Source: Buttiauxella agrestis ATCC 33320 (lineage in GTDB: Bacteria > Pseudomonadota > Gammaproteobacteria > Enterobacterales > Enterobacteriaceae). Taken from it: a stretch of DNA of 64,000 bases. The notes below the pieces were generated by a model, which was not told the DNA's origin, ran no database searches, and saw only the letters and a program-made list of their open reading frames with translations. The stretch lies in contig JALKFA010000001.1 of assembly GCA_024169445.1 (NCBI GenBank), positions 1,984,001-2,048,000 on the forward strand. Direction: 5' to 3'. Below are positions 19,199 through 27,750 of the stretch, in pieces (position 1 is the first letter of the stretch; each line of letters begins with the position of its first letter). Both the position numbers and the translations under genes were made by a program.

Positions 19199-22039
19199 AT
19201 GCACTCTTGGAAAAAGAAACTCGTTGTATCACAACTAGCATTAGCCTGCACTTTGGCAATTGCTTCTCAGGCAAATGCTACTACTTATAACACTTTCGGT
19301 TATCACGATGACGCGACCACCGCTTTTAGCTGGAGCGATTGGGAAAATGCCGATAAGCTTAACTATATTACTTATGATGGTTATATCTATAACAATGCGG
19401 CAGATGGCGCTTATGATCAAACCTTCAATAACGATGTAGTAAACGGCGTTATCTCTACTTACTATCTGAATAATGATTACGCAGATGGTGATGCTAATAC
19501 GCTGAACATTTCCAACTCAGTCATTCACGGTATGGTTACCTCTCAAAAAGTTTACGACCACGATGGTTATGGCTGGACGAACGGTACTGCTGTTGATTAT
19601 AAGTGGGTTGATGGAGATGTATTCACTCTGAATATCGCTAATTCTACAATTGACGACGATTACGAATATTTCTATTTTACTGACAGTTATTTGAATGCTG
19701 ATGCTATAGCAGCATCAGAACAGTATCGCACCGCTGATTATGCCTATTTGGGCGCAGCAGTAACGCTAGATGTTGAAAGCAATATCAACATTAGTGATAA
19801 CTCTCGTGTTGCCGGTATTGCACTGTCTCAAGGAGACACCAGCAATACAGATTACGCCACAGAATATCGCACCTGGGACAACAACATCTCTGTTGTTAAC
19901 TCTACAGTGACTTCAGGTGCTTACACCCCACTGGAAGGCGACGGTTTCTATGGTAACTCTGAGGAACCAAGTGACTATAACGGTGATGGTAGTGTAAACG
20001 ACATCGCAATGTCTTTTGCTGATAGTTCAGCATCAAATTATGCGATGAAAAATAATGTAAGATTCGACCATTCTACCCTGATGGGCGATGTTGCGTTTGC
20101 CAGCACCTGGAATGCTAATTTCTATCCAAGTGGTCATGATTCTATCGATAATGGTGTTCTTGATACCAATGGTGGTTGGGCTGACGATAGTCTGAACGTT
20201 GACGAACTGAATATCACCCTGGATAACGGTAGTAAGTGGGTTGGTGCAGCTGTATTCAGCTATGACGCTATTGGCCCTGCAAGCATGTACGATGTTGCAG
20301 TCAATAGCCTTGAGCCAAACTCTACTTATGATCATTGGGGTAATGTTGTCGATGATCAGACTTTCCAGAGCGGTGTGTTCAACGTTGCACTGAACAACGG
20401 TTCAGAATGGGATACAGTCAATAATTCCAATATTGATACACTGGCCGTGAATAATGGTTCTCAGGTTAACGTAGCCCAAGATTCTTCTCTGCTGTCAGAC
20501 TCAATTACTCTGACCAACGGTTCTACGATGAACCTGAGTTCTGGCGGTGAAGTGGGCACTGACCATCTGACTGTTGATAGTTACAGTAAAGTCGATCTGA
20601 CTGATGAAACCACCTACCTGCGTGCTAACACTGTTACCGTTTCTAACGGTGGCGAATTTAGCATTGGTGCTGGTGATTTCGATGCCAACCTGTTTAGCAC
20701 TGATAGAATGGAACTGACTAATGGTGGTGTATTCAACATCAATAGCAGCGACTATGTATTAGATGCTGACTTAGTGAATGGTCATACTAATACCTCGAAT
20801 ACTCAAGATGCGACTTATGGTTATGGCGTAATTGCTATGAACTCTGACGGACATCTGACCATTAATGGTAACGGTAATAGTAACAATGCTGATCAAGAAT
20901 TCAGTGTAGATGATACCAACGATGGAACAGTAGCGGCTGCTGGTAACTACAAAGTGCGTATCAATAATTCAACGGGTGCAGGTTCTGTTGCTAACTATAA
21001 AGATAAAGAAATTATCTATGTTAACGATGTGAACAGCACTGCAACTTTCTCTGCTGCTAACAAAGCTGATTTGGGTGCTTACACCTATCACGCTGAGCAG
21101 TATGGTAATACCGTTGTGCTCAAGCAGGGTGAGCTGACTGACTACGCTAACATGGCGTTGAGCATTCCTTCTGCAAATACCAATATCTGGAACCTGGAGC
21201 AAGACGCGCTGGCAACCCGCCTGGCAAATGGCCGTCATTCTGAAGGTGATACTGGCGGTGCATGGGTCACTTACATCGGTGGCGGTTTCTCCGGTGACAA
21301 TGGCGTGTTGAACTATGACCAGGATGTAAGTGGTATCATGGTTGGTCTGGATAAACAGATCGAAGGCAATAGTGCTAAGTGGACTGTCGGTGCAGCAGCA
21401 GGCTTTGCGAAAGGCGATATCAATGATAACAGCGGTAGCGTAGATCAAGACAGCCAGTCTGCTCGTATCTACTCTTCGGCTCGCTTCCAGAACAATATCT
21501 TCTTTGATTCAAGTTTGAGCTATAGCCATTACAGCAATGACCTGACTGCAACCATGAGCAATGGCGCAGCAGTCAGTGGCGATGCTTCATCCGATGCCTG
21601 GGGCTTTGGCTTGAAACTGGGTTACGACTGGCAGCTCAGCAAGGAAGGTTATCTGACCCCTTATGCTTCTATTTCTGGTCTGTTCCAGGATGGCGACAAC
21701 TACCAACTTAGCAATGATATGAAAGTGGGTAGCCAGTCGTATGACAGCATGCGTTATGAGTTAGGTATGGACGCTGGATATACCTTCGACTACGGTGATC
21801 AAGCTCTGACTCCTTACTTCAAGCTGGCGTACGTCTATGACGATTCTAACGGCAATAGTGCTGATGTGAATGGCGACAATATTGACAATGGGGTGGAAGG
21901 TTCTGCGGTACGCGTAGGACTTGGTACTCAGTTCAGCTTCACTAAAAACTTTGCAGCCTATGCTGACACTAACTACCTTGGTGGTGGTGATGTTGACCAA
22001 GATTGGTCGGCAAACGTGGGTGTTAAATACACTTGGTAA
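19199..22039 (+). CDS. ehaC: Autotransporter adhesin, EhaC/UpaC (YaiT) type
   Basis: 946-residue type V secreted surface protein. Signal peptide 1-27 (MHSWKKKLVVSQLALACTLA...). Passenger about 28-685, rich in Asp, Asn, Ser and Tyr with recurring NNGS/TNGS turns typical of a beta-helix (e.g. ALNNGSEWDT, VNNGSQVNV, LTNGSTMNL). C-terminal 12-strand translocator about 686-946, ending GVKYTW. Sequence and position next to iprA-ampH match E. coli yaiT, the gene called ehaC in EHEC and upaC in UPEC, which is broken in K-12 but intact here. Adhesion and biofilm roles are by homology. Confidence 0.85.
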   Translation: MHSWKKKLVVSQLALACTLAIASQANATTYNTFGYHDDATTAFSWSDWENADKLNYITYDGYIYNNAADGAYDQTFNNDVVNGVISTYYLNNDYADGDANTLNISNSVIHGMVTSQKVYDHDGYGWTNGTAVDYKWVDGDVFTLNIANSTIDDDYEYFYFTDSYLNADAIAASEQYRTADYAYLGAAVTLDVESNINISDNSRVAGIALSQGDTSNTDYATEYRTWDNNISVVNSTVTSGAYTPLEGDGFYGNSEEPSDYNGDGSVNDIAMSFADSSASNYAMKNNVRFDHSTLMGDVAFASTWNANFYPSGHDSIDNGVLDTNGGWADDSLNVDELNITLDNGSKWVGAAVFSYDAIGPASMYDVAVNSLEPNSTYDHWGNVVDDQTFQSGVFNVALNNGSEWDTVNNSNIDTLAVNNGSQVNVAQDSSLLSDSITLTNGSTMNLSSGGEVGTDHLTVDSYSKVDLTDETTYLRANTVTVSNGGEFSIGAGDFDANLFSTDRMELTNGGVFNINSSDYVLDADLVNGHTNTSNTQDATYGYGVIAMNSDGHLTINGNGNSNNADQEFSVDDTNDGTVAAAGNYKVRINNSTGAGSVANYKDKEIIYVNDVNSTATFSAANKADLGAYTYHAEQYGNTVVLKQGELTDYANMALSIPSANTNIWNLEQDALATRLANGRHSEGDTGGAWVTYIGGGFSGDNGVLNYDQDVSGIMVGLDKQIEGNSAKWTVGAAAGFAKGDINDNSGSVDQDSQSARIYSSARFQNNIFFDSSLSYSHYSNDLTATMSNGAAVSGDASSDAWGFGLKLGYDWQLSKEGYLTPYASISGLFQDGDNYQLSNDMKVGSQSYDSMRYELGMDAGYTFDYGDQALTPYFKLAYVYDDSNGNSADVNGDNIDNGVEGSAVRVGLGTQFSFTKNFAAYADTNYLGGGDVDQDWSANVGVKYTW

Positions 22040-22122
22040 TTAAATAAATAATTATACGACTCACTGAATATAAGGTTTTTGCCTCCCCTTAGTATTCTCT
22101 TCAAAGTGAATCAAGTGATTAT

Positions 22123-22155
22123 AAAATGCCTGTCTCGAATAGAGACAGGCATTTT
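22123..22155 (+). terminator. Terminator of the autotransporter gene
   Basis: AAAATGCCTGTCTC and GAGACAGGCATTTT form an almost unbroken stem with a tiny loop, ending in a T-run. It also contains a spurious ATG that opens an over-long reading frame for iprA. Confidence 0.9.
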
Positions 22156-22188
22156 ATTGAGCTATCATTAGATAAAAGAGTATCTATT

Positions 22189-22809
22189 ATGATTACAAAA
22201 CCATTAACCCCGCTCGAAGCTATTCGTAGCAGGTTGGTGGAGGTTGGCAATAAATTCACCTTGCCAGCAGACAGTGAATTAAGCATGTTTAATGAACATA
22301 ATGAACCATTAATCTGGTTTTTTAGCGAAGGGAGTATTATTTTACACAGGGAAACAGACGAACTTTTGATGGAGCTCGTATCTGCTCCCACTCTGCTAGG
22401 TTTGGCAAATATATTCCAAACGACTCCAATTAAATATCGCTTGGTTACGCAAACTGATTGCCAAGGGTTCACCGTTCCCGCACATCTTGCATCTGAAATT
22501 ATTGAAAAAAATAGATTGTGGCAACAGGCATGTCACTGGACAAGCTATGTTGTTCGTGGGCTTGAAAGGCGTGATTCTCGTTTTATTGGTACAACAACCT
22601 ATTCTCAGATTCGGGTGACGTTGCTCATTATGGACTCATGGAGTTTTGATTTACGTGCGCGTATTGGGGTCATTAGTTTTATACAAAAAAGAACTAAAAT
22701 ATCACGCTCTGTAATTGCTGAAATATTGTCTGCGCTACGCAAAGGTAATTACATTGAGATGGATAAAGGTAAGCTGGTTTCTGTTGGTCGTCTGCCGACC
22801 AGTTATTGA
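22189..22809 (+). CDS. iprA: Winged-helix regulator IprA (YaiV family)
   Basis: 206 residues (E. coli YaiV/IprA 207) when started at MITKPLTPLEAIRSRL; the longer frame would start inside the upstream terminator. N-terminal cyclic-nucleotide-binding-like (CRP-type) beta region (~15-100; IWFFSEGSIILHR, PTLLGLANIF) and a C-terminal helix-turn-helix (~160-200; RTKISRSVIAEILSALRKGNYIEM). In Salmonella and E. coli it is reported to lower hydrogen-peroxide resistance. Neighbour of ampH as in E. coli. Confidence 0.88.
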   Translation: MITKPLTPLEAIRSRLVEVGNKFTLPADSELSMFNEHNEPLIWFFSEGSIILHRETDELLMELVSAPTLLGLANIFQTTPIKYRLVTQTDCQGFTVPAHLASEIIEKNRLWQQACHWTSYVVRGLERRDSRFIGTTTYSQIRVTLLIMDSWSFDLRARIGVISFIQKRTKISRSVIAEILSALRKGNYIEMDKGKLVSVGRLPTSY

Positions 22810-22810
22810 G

Positions 22811-22840
22811 AAAGCAGGTCGAAACATCGACCTGCTTTTC
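22811..22840. terminator. Bidirectional terminator between iprA and ampH
   Basis: AAAGCAGGTCGA (22811-22822), loop AACA, TCGACCTGCTTT (22827-22838): perfect 12-bp stem with A- and T-rich edges, between two convergent genes. Confidence 0.93.
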
Positions 22841-22842
22841 TA

Positions 22843-24000
22843 TCAGGACGCAGGGCCGGCTTGAGACGTGGAACCACTTAGTTCAGAAACTAAATCATTT
22901 ACACCATCACTCATATTCACAAAACGAGTTAATGGTGAGCGTGTGATGACAACAAACACTCCCACATTGCTTTGCGGAACCATTGCCATATACGTGATAA
23001 ATCCGCCACCGCCACCTGTTTTTTGCACAATGCCAGGACGACCATTCTTTGGTGCCATATACACCCAGCCCAGTCCCAAAGCATCGGCTTTTCCTGGAAC
23101 ATCCATACCAATAACTTTGGTGAGTTGTGTGCGTTGATAGATAAGCGTCTGCATTCTGTCAGCTTGAGTATTACGACGATGAAAATCAGAACTCAAAAAC
23201 TGCTGCATCCAGCGCATCATGTCGTCAGGTGTCGAATAAACGCCGCCACTGCCAATCGCTGCGAGTGTATTATCGCAAGGACTGGCACCTTTTTCTGCCA
23301 CCATCAGGCGCTTGCACTGGTCAGGTGAAGGAGTAAATGTTGTGTCCTTCATACCCAATGGGCGGGTGATTTGTTCTTCGAACAATTGAGGGTAAGGTTT
23401 GTTTGCAGCTCGGGCTAGCGCATCGGCGAGAAGATCAAATGCGAGATTTGAATAAGAGGCAATTGTACCTGGTGCGCTTTTTAAACTTGCATTGGCGAGC
23501 CAATTCCAGCGTTGATCACGCGTCGGCCAGGTAAACACAGTTCGATGCGCGGCACCGCCAGGTTGCTCACGAGGTAATGCGCTGGTGTGAGTCGCCAGAT
23601 TCACCAGTGTAATGGGTTTGCCATTATAAGTAGGGACTCTGACTCCGCCAGGGGCATACTTGCTTAATGGATCATTGAGCTGAACCTTGCCCTGATCCAA
23701 CATTTTTACCAGCATTTCACTGGTCATGAGTTTGGTTAGCGAAGCAATACGGATAACCGAGTCAAGTTGCGGGCGAACGTTATTACCTGGTCGTGTCTCA
23801 CCAAAACTTTTGAAAGCGCGCTGGTTACCATCAATCACGACCATTGCCATTCCTGTAGCACCGCTGCCATAAAAAATATGATTGGCATAACGATCTGCTA
23901 TTTCAGAAGCAAAAACAGGATCGGGAGAAGTTTGAGCAAAACTCATAATTGGCAGTGCAGCAATGACGAGTACTGCGAGACGTGGGAGACGAATTTTCAA
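22843..24000 (-). CDS. ampH: D-alanyl-D-alanine carboxypeptidase/endopeptidase AmpH
   Basis: Periplasmic penicillin-binding protein of the class C beta-lactamase fold; in E. coli it trims peptidoglycan and helps recycling. 385 residues, the E. coli length. Signal peptide about 1-22, then catalytic SLTK (S-x-x-K), the SYSN motif, and KTGGGGGF. The start codon is TTG (23998-24000): it gives the expected signal peptide and no upstream ATG or GTG fits. No convincing Shine-Dalgarno precedes it, so expression may be low. Confidence 0.93.
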   Translation of the reverse strand: MKIRLPRLAVLVIAALPIMSFAQTSPDPVFASEIADRYANHIFYGSGATGMAMVVIDGNQRAFKSFGETRPGNNVRPQLDSVIRIASLTKLMTSEMLVKMLDQGKVQLNDPLSKYAPGGVRVPTYNGKPITLVNLATHTSALPREQPGGAAHRTVFTWPTRDQRWNWLANASLKSAPGTIASYSNLAFDLLADALARAANKPYPQLFEEQITRPLGMKDTTFTPSPDQCKRLMVAEKGASPCDNTLAAIGSGGVYSTPDDMMRWMQQFLSSDFHRRNTQADRMQTLIYQRTQLTKVIGMDVPGKADALGLGWVYMAPKNGRPGIVQKTGGGGGFITYMAMVPQSNVGVFVVITRSPLTRFVNMSDGVNDLVSELSGSTSQAGPAS

Positions 24001-24171
24001 CGCGGATAACCCATAAACGAAGTGAAGCGATATTGATCGTATTTATACTACTCTATGGCGCTACGCAAACGCGGAAAATGAGGATTGTGATGAGAAAAAG
24101 CGTAACGCGGCATTTCAGGGGGATTATCGGTTAGTAAAGCACCACAGTTTGAGGCTGCGGTGCAATTTGCA

Positions 24172-24459
24172 TTAATTTGTCTTTTGTACATCTTTCTGCG
24201 TTACTTCGTCAGTTGTCCCGCCTTTCTTAAGCATTTTATCGTCACTTTTATGCTCAGAACGCATCTCGTGTCCTGATTCGCAGCCTTTCTTGTTTTCATT
24301 TCCAGCGGCACGGCAGTCATCAATAATATGACCAGGGTTACTGAGTTGTTCCTTTTCTGCCTGCATTCCCGATGTGCTGGTGGCTGGGTTCTCGGCAAAG
24401 GCGCCGGCGCTTGCGAATAGAAGAGTGCTGGAAAGTAACGCTAAAGTTAGTTTTTTCAT
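24172..24459 (-). CDS. Small secreted protein of unknown function
   Basis: 95 residues from the ATG at 24457-24459, preceded by AGGAA; an in-frame extension upstream is less likely. Clear signal peptide 1-22 (MKKLTLALLSSTLLFASAG...), leaving about 73 residues that are very hydrophilic and charged, with two cysteines (DDCRAAG and KKGCESG) and a Lys/Asp-rich tail. I do not recognise the family. E. coli K-12 has no gene between ampH and sbmA, so it belongs to the local accessory set. Confidence 0.7.
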   Translation of the reverse strand: MKKLTLALLSSTLLFASAGAFAENPATSTSGMQAEKEQLSNPGHIIDDCRAAGNENKKGCESGHEMRSEHKSDDKMLKKGGTTDEVTQKDVQKTN

Positions 24460-24892
24460 TGTGCCAGGTTCCTGAAGATTGTAGGGAAATCCCAATAAGT
24501 ATTAGTCCAGAAATTGATTTTCGACAGCGGAAAAGACTAAAATTTATCCGTTAGAAATCACAATTTTAGCTTCGTGTTTTCACCGTCTATTGAGGTACTG
24601 GCAAATGCAACATTCTCTCCTGGTAAATCGTCGAAACATGTTTTGAATCGTCTATTTTTTAAACTAAAATGGGTGCGTAACTCCTAATCCTGACGCAATG
24701 AAGCGAAATACGTAAAAAAACTGACAACATCTATATATGGCTTGATCAGAAAATGCGTATTATCGGAGTCACTTTGATTTCACTGCTGCAACTATTACCG
24801 CCGAGTGGCGTCATAGTACGAGCACTATGCTGTACCGCTAATGAGTGACTTCTTTATGCGATACACACCCATTACGCATACAGAAGCTGATA
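24460..24892. promoter_or_regulatory. Intergenic region upstream of the lpxP-like gene
   Basis: 433 bp between divergent genes, AT-rich in its middle. It contains a 31-codon hydrophobic open frame (24753-24848, starting MRIIGVTLISLLQLLPP) without a good Shine-Dalgarno, which I do not annotate as a gene. No operator recognised. Confidence 0.35.
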
Positions 24893-25819
24893 ATGTCTAG
24901 TAAACCGCGCTTTCGAACTGAACTCCTCCACCCTCGCTACTGGCTGACCTGGTTTGGTATGGCTATTTTGTGGTTGTGGGTGCAATTGCCTTACCCTGTG
25001 CTACTGAAAATGGGCGACTTCATTGGTCGCGCATCCATGCGTTTTCTCAAACGACGGGTTTCCATTGCCCGCCAGAACCTTAAACTATGTTTCCCGCATT
25101 ACACCGATGAGCAGGTTGACGCCATCGTGGTACAGAATTTCTCGTCGCTAGGAATGGGTTTAATTGAAACCGGTATGGCCTGGTTCTGGCCGGATGCACG
25201 GGTACGCAAATGGTTCGAAGTGCGTGGGCTTGAACATATCACTGCTGCTTGTGATAAAGGGCAAGGTGTCATGGCTATCGGTGTGCATTTTATGTCGCTG
25301 GAATTGGGTGGCCGCGTGATGGGGCTCTGCCGTCCGATGATGGCGATGTACCGCCCACACAACAATAAAGCGATGGAATTTATCCAAACGCGCGGCCGTT
25401 CTCGCTCCAATAAAGCGATGCTGGATCGTCGTAATCTGAAAGGCATGGTGAAGGCTCTTAAAGCAGGCGAAGCTGTATGGTTCGCACCCGATCAGGATTA
25501 TGGCCCGAAAGGCAGTTCATTTGCGCCATTTTTTGCTGTGCAAAAGGCTGCGACAACCAACGGAACTTACACCATTGCTCGTCTGGCAAAACCTGCGATT
25601 CTGACCATCGTGCTAATCCGTAAGCAAGATGGAACAGGTTATCAACTGGTTATTGAGCCCGAGTTTGAAGATTATCCATTAGATGACGAACAGGTCGCAG
25701 CGGAGTACGTGAACCGGAAGATCGAACGCGAAATCATGCGTGCGCCAGAGCAATACTTATGGCTGCATCGTCGATTCAAAACACGTCCAGAGGGTGAGCC
25801 TAAACTTTATACAGTTTAA
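24893..25819 (+). CDS. LpxP/LpxL-type lipid A late acyltransferase
   Basis: 308 residues (E. coli LpxP 306) from ATG 24893 (MSSKPRFRTELLHPRYWLTW). One N-terminal membrane anchor (~17-35) and an acyltransferase domain with the HX4E-type motif HFMSLELGGR (~131-140) and FAPDQDYGPKGSSFAPFFA. Closest by eye to E. coli LpxP, which adds palmitoleate to lipid A in the cold; LpxL activity cannot be excluded, hence no symbol. In K-12 lpxP lies elsewhere, so this is either a moved copy or a paralogue. Its placement near sbmA suggests an envelope-defence setting (inference). Confidence 0.88.
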   Translation: MSSKPRFRTELLHPRYWLTWFGMAILWLWVQLPYPVLLKMGDFIGRASMRFLKRRVSIARQNLKLCFPHYTDEQVDAIVVQNFSSLGMGLIETGMAWFWPDARVRKWFEVRGLEHITAACDKGQGVMAIGVHFMSLELGGRVMGLCRPMMAMYRPHNNKAMEFIQTRGRSRSNKAMLDRRNLKGMVKALKAGEAVWFAPDQDYGPKGSSFAPFFAVQKAATTNGTYTIARLAKPAILTIVLIRKQDGTGYQLVIEPEFEDYPLDDEQVAAEYVNRKIEREIMRAPEQYLWLHRRFKTRPEGEPKLYTV

Positions 25820-25875
25820 AGCCAAAACAGGTATGTGGTACGCTCCGCAATTCCTCGTTTGATGAGCGCTCAATC

Positions 25876-26397
25876 ATGCCTGCCCAACGTGTACTGATGG
25901 TTATTGATATGCAGAATGGGGTCTTTGAAGCCCCTCGTATTAACCGGGACATCTGCACCACACGTATTAACCAACTGATTAACGCCGCTGATAAAGTCAT
26001 TTTCATCCAACATACTGAACAGGGGTTGGAGCAGGGGACTGCGGCGTTTGATCTTTTAGCAGAGTTAATACAACCCATTGATGCGCTTTATGTTACCAAA
26101 ACAGCGTGCGATGCGTTTTACCGTACTGAGCTTGATGAAGTCCTCAATCGCCACCAAATAAAAGAATTTGTGGTATGCGGTTGTGCAACGGATTATTGCG
26201 TGGACGCTACTATTAAAAACGGAGCCAGTCGCGGTTATGCCATGACTGTCGCTGCAGACGCGCATACAACAGCAAATCGTCCGGCTGCGCTTGCCGAAGT
26301 GTTGATCGAGCATTACAACGATGTCTGGCGTAACTTTACGATTCCGGGAAACACGCTGCGGGTAAAATCTACCGCGGAGATTCTCGAACAGTGGTAA
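25876..26397 (+). CDS. Isochorismatase-family cysteine hydrolase
   Basis: 173 residues, one isochorismatase-like domain. The catalytic triad of the family is visible: D11 (VLMVIDMQNG), K75 (LYVTKTACDAF) and C108 (CGCATDYCVDATI). Substrate not predictable; relatives include nicotinamidases, isochorismatases and amidases. 57 nt after the lpxP-like gene with no terminator between, so possibly co-transcribed; sbmA follows 97 nt later. Not present between ampH and sbmA in K-12. Confidence 0.85.
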   Translation: MPAQRVLMVIDMQNGVFEAPRINRDICTTRINQLINAADKVIFIQHTEQGLEQGTAAFDLLAELIQPIDALYVTKTACDAFYRTELDEVLNRHQIKEFVVCGCATDYCVDATIKNGASRGYAMTVAADAHTTANRPAALAEVLIEHYNDVWRNFTIPGNTLRVKSTAEILEQW

Positions 26398-26493
26398 AGC
26401 AGTAAACCTGACATCTTTTGATACAACATTCAGTGAGCCTTATTGAGTCGTGATGGTCATAACAATAAGAGTTTGTTTTCAGGAGTGTTGTAG

Positions 26494-27714
26494 ATGTTTA
26501 AATCGTTTTTCCCAAGCCCAAGAGCTTTTTTCTTGTCGGCGGCTATTTGGGGTCTGCTTGCCGTCATTTTCTGGCAAGTAGGCGGGGGACACTGGCTTGA
26601 GCAACTGTTTGGTGCGAGCGATAAAATCCCTGTTAATGTCACCCGTTTTTGGACATCGAAGGCGTTAGTCTTTTATGCCTATTACGCCGTGTGCGTAGGA
26701 CTGTTCGCCGGGTTCTGGTTTATTTATCGTCCACATCGCTGGCAGTACTGGTCAATTCTTGGTTCGGCGCTGATCGTCTTTGTCACCTGGTTCCTGGTGG
26801 AAGTCGGAGTGGCTATTAACGCCTGGTATGCCCCTTTCTACGATCTGATTCAGAAAGCGTTGAGTAGCCCGCCGAACACTGTCCCTATTGGTCAATTTTA
26901 CAGCGAGACGGGTGTGTTCCTCGCAATCGCCCTGATTGCGGTTACGGTATCCGTACTGAATACATTCTTCATCAGCCACTATGTCTTCCGCTGGCGTACC
27001 GCGATGAACGAATACTACATGGAACACTGGCAGATGCTGCGCCATATTGAAGGGGCCGCTCAGCGTGTGCAAGAAGATACGATGCGTTTTGCCGCGACGC
27101 TTGAGGATATGGGCGTCAGTCTGTTGCAATCCATCATGACGTTGATTGCTTTTCTACCTGTATTGGTTGCCCTTTCCCCACACGTTAAAGAACTGCCAAT
27201 AGTCGGGCAAATCCCTTATGGCCTTGTCTATGCGGCTATAGCCTGGTCGATTATGGGAACGGGGCTGCTGGCCGCGGTCGGGATTAAGCTGCCGGGCTTA
27301 CAGTTTAATAATCAAAAAGTAGAAGCGGCTTATCGTAAAGAGCTGGTTTACGGTGAAGATGATGCATCACGCGCTACACCACCGACGGTGAAAGAGTTGT
27401 TCGCCGGCGTACGGCATAACTATTTTCGTCTCTATTTCCACTATACCTATTTCAACATCGTGCGAATTCTCTATTTGCAGCTAGATGGCGTATTTGGTGT
27501 ATTTCTGCTGTTCCCGTCAATCGCTGCCGGAGCGATCACTTTTGGCCTTATGACGCAGATAACTAACGCATTCGGTCAGGTTCGCGGCTCGTTCCAGTAT
27601 TTGATTAGCTCGTGGACCACACTCGTTGAACTGATGTCTATCTACAAACGTCTGCGCAGTTTTGAGCGCACGTTGCAGGATATTCCAGTGGAAGCGGCAG
27701 GTGAGTCAGTCTAA
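26494..27714 (+). CDS. sbmA: Peptide antibiotic transporter SbmA
   Basis: 406 residues, the E. coli length. Inner-membrane homodimer that imports microcins B17 and J25, bleomycin and proline-rich peptides using the proton gradient. About eight membrane segments; hallmarks [31 protein letters not shown], and [13 protein letters not shown]. Shine-Dalgarno CAGGAG. In E. coli sbmA-yaiW are adjacent; here an efflux operon is placed between them. Confidence 0.96.
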   Translation: MFKSFFPSPRAFFLSAAIWGLLAVIFWQVGGGHWLEQLFGASDKIPVNVTRFWTSKALVFYAYYAVCVGLFAGFWFIYRPHRWQYWSILGSALIVFVTWFLVEVGVAINAWYAPFYDLIQKALSSPPNTVPIGQFYSETGVFLAIALIAVTVSVLNTFFISHYVFRWRTAMNEYYMEHWQMLRHIEGAAQRVQEDTMRFAATLEDMGVSLLQSIMTLIAFLPVLVALSPHVKELPIVGQIPYGLVYAAIAWSIMGTGLLAAVGIKLPGLQFNNQKVEAAYRKELVYGEDDASRATPPTVKELFAGVRHNYFRLYFHYTYFNIVRILYLQLDGVFGVFLLFPSIAAGAITFGLMTQITNAFGQVRGSFQYLISSWTTLVELMSIYKRLRSFERTLQDIPVEAAGESV

Positions 27715-27723
27715 GAATAAAAG

Positions 27724-27748
27724 TCTGGCGGGGAAACCCGCCAGATTC
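27724..27748. terminator. Bidirectional terminator between sbmA and the EmrB-like gene
   Basis: TCTGGCGGG (27724-27732), loop GAAA, CCCGCCAGA (27737-27745), followed by TTCTATT; convergent genes on both sides. Confidence 0.9.
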
Positions 27749-27750
27749 TA

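Noticed and set aside
20201-20700. Repeated NNGS-type turns in the autotransporter as a DNA repeat
   Set aside because: The repetition is at protein level (beta-helix turns); nucleotide copies are divergent, so no tandem DNA repeat is annotated.
22126-22188. Longer N-terminus for IprA starting at 22126
   Set aside because: That ATG lies within the autotransporter terminator hairpin and the extra residues are not shared with YaiV.
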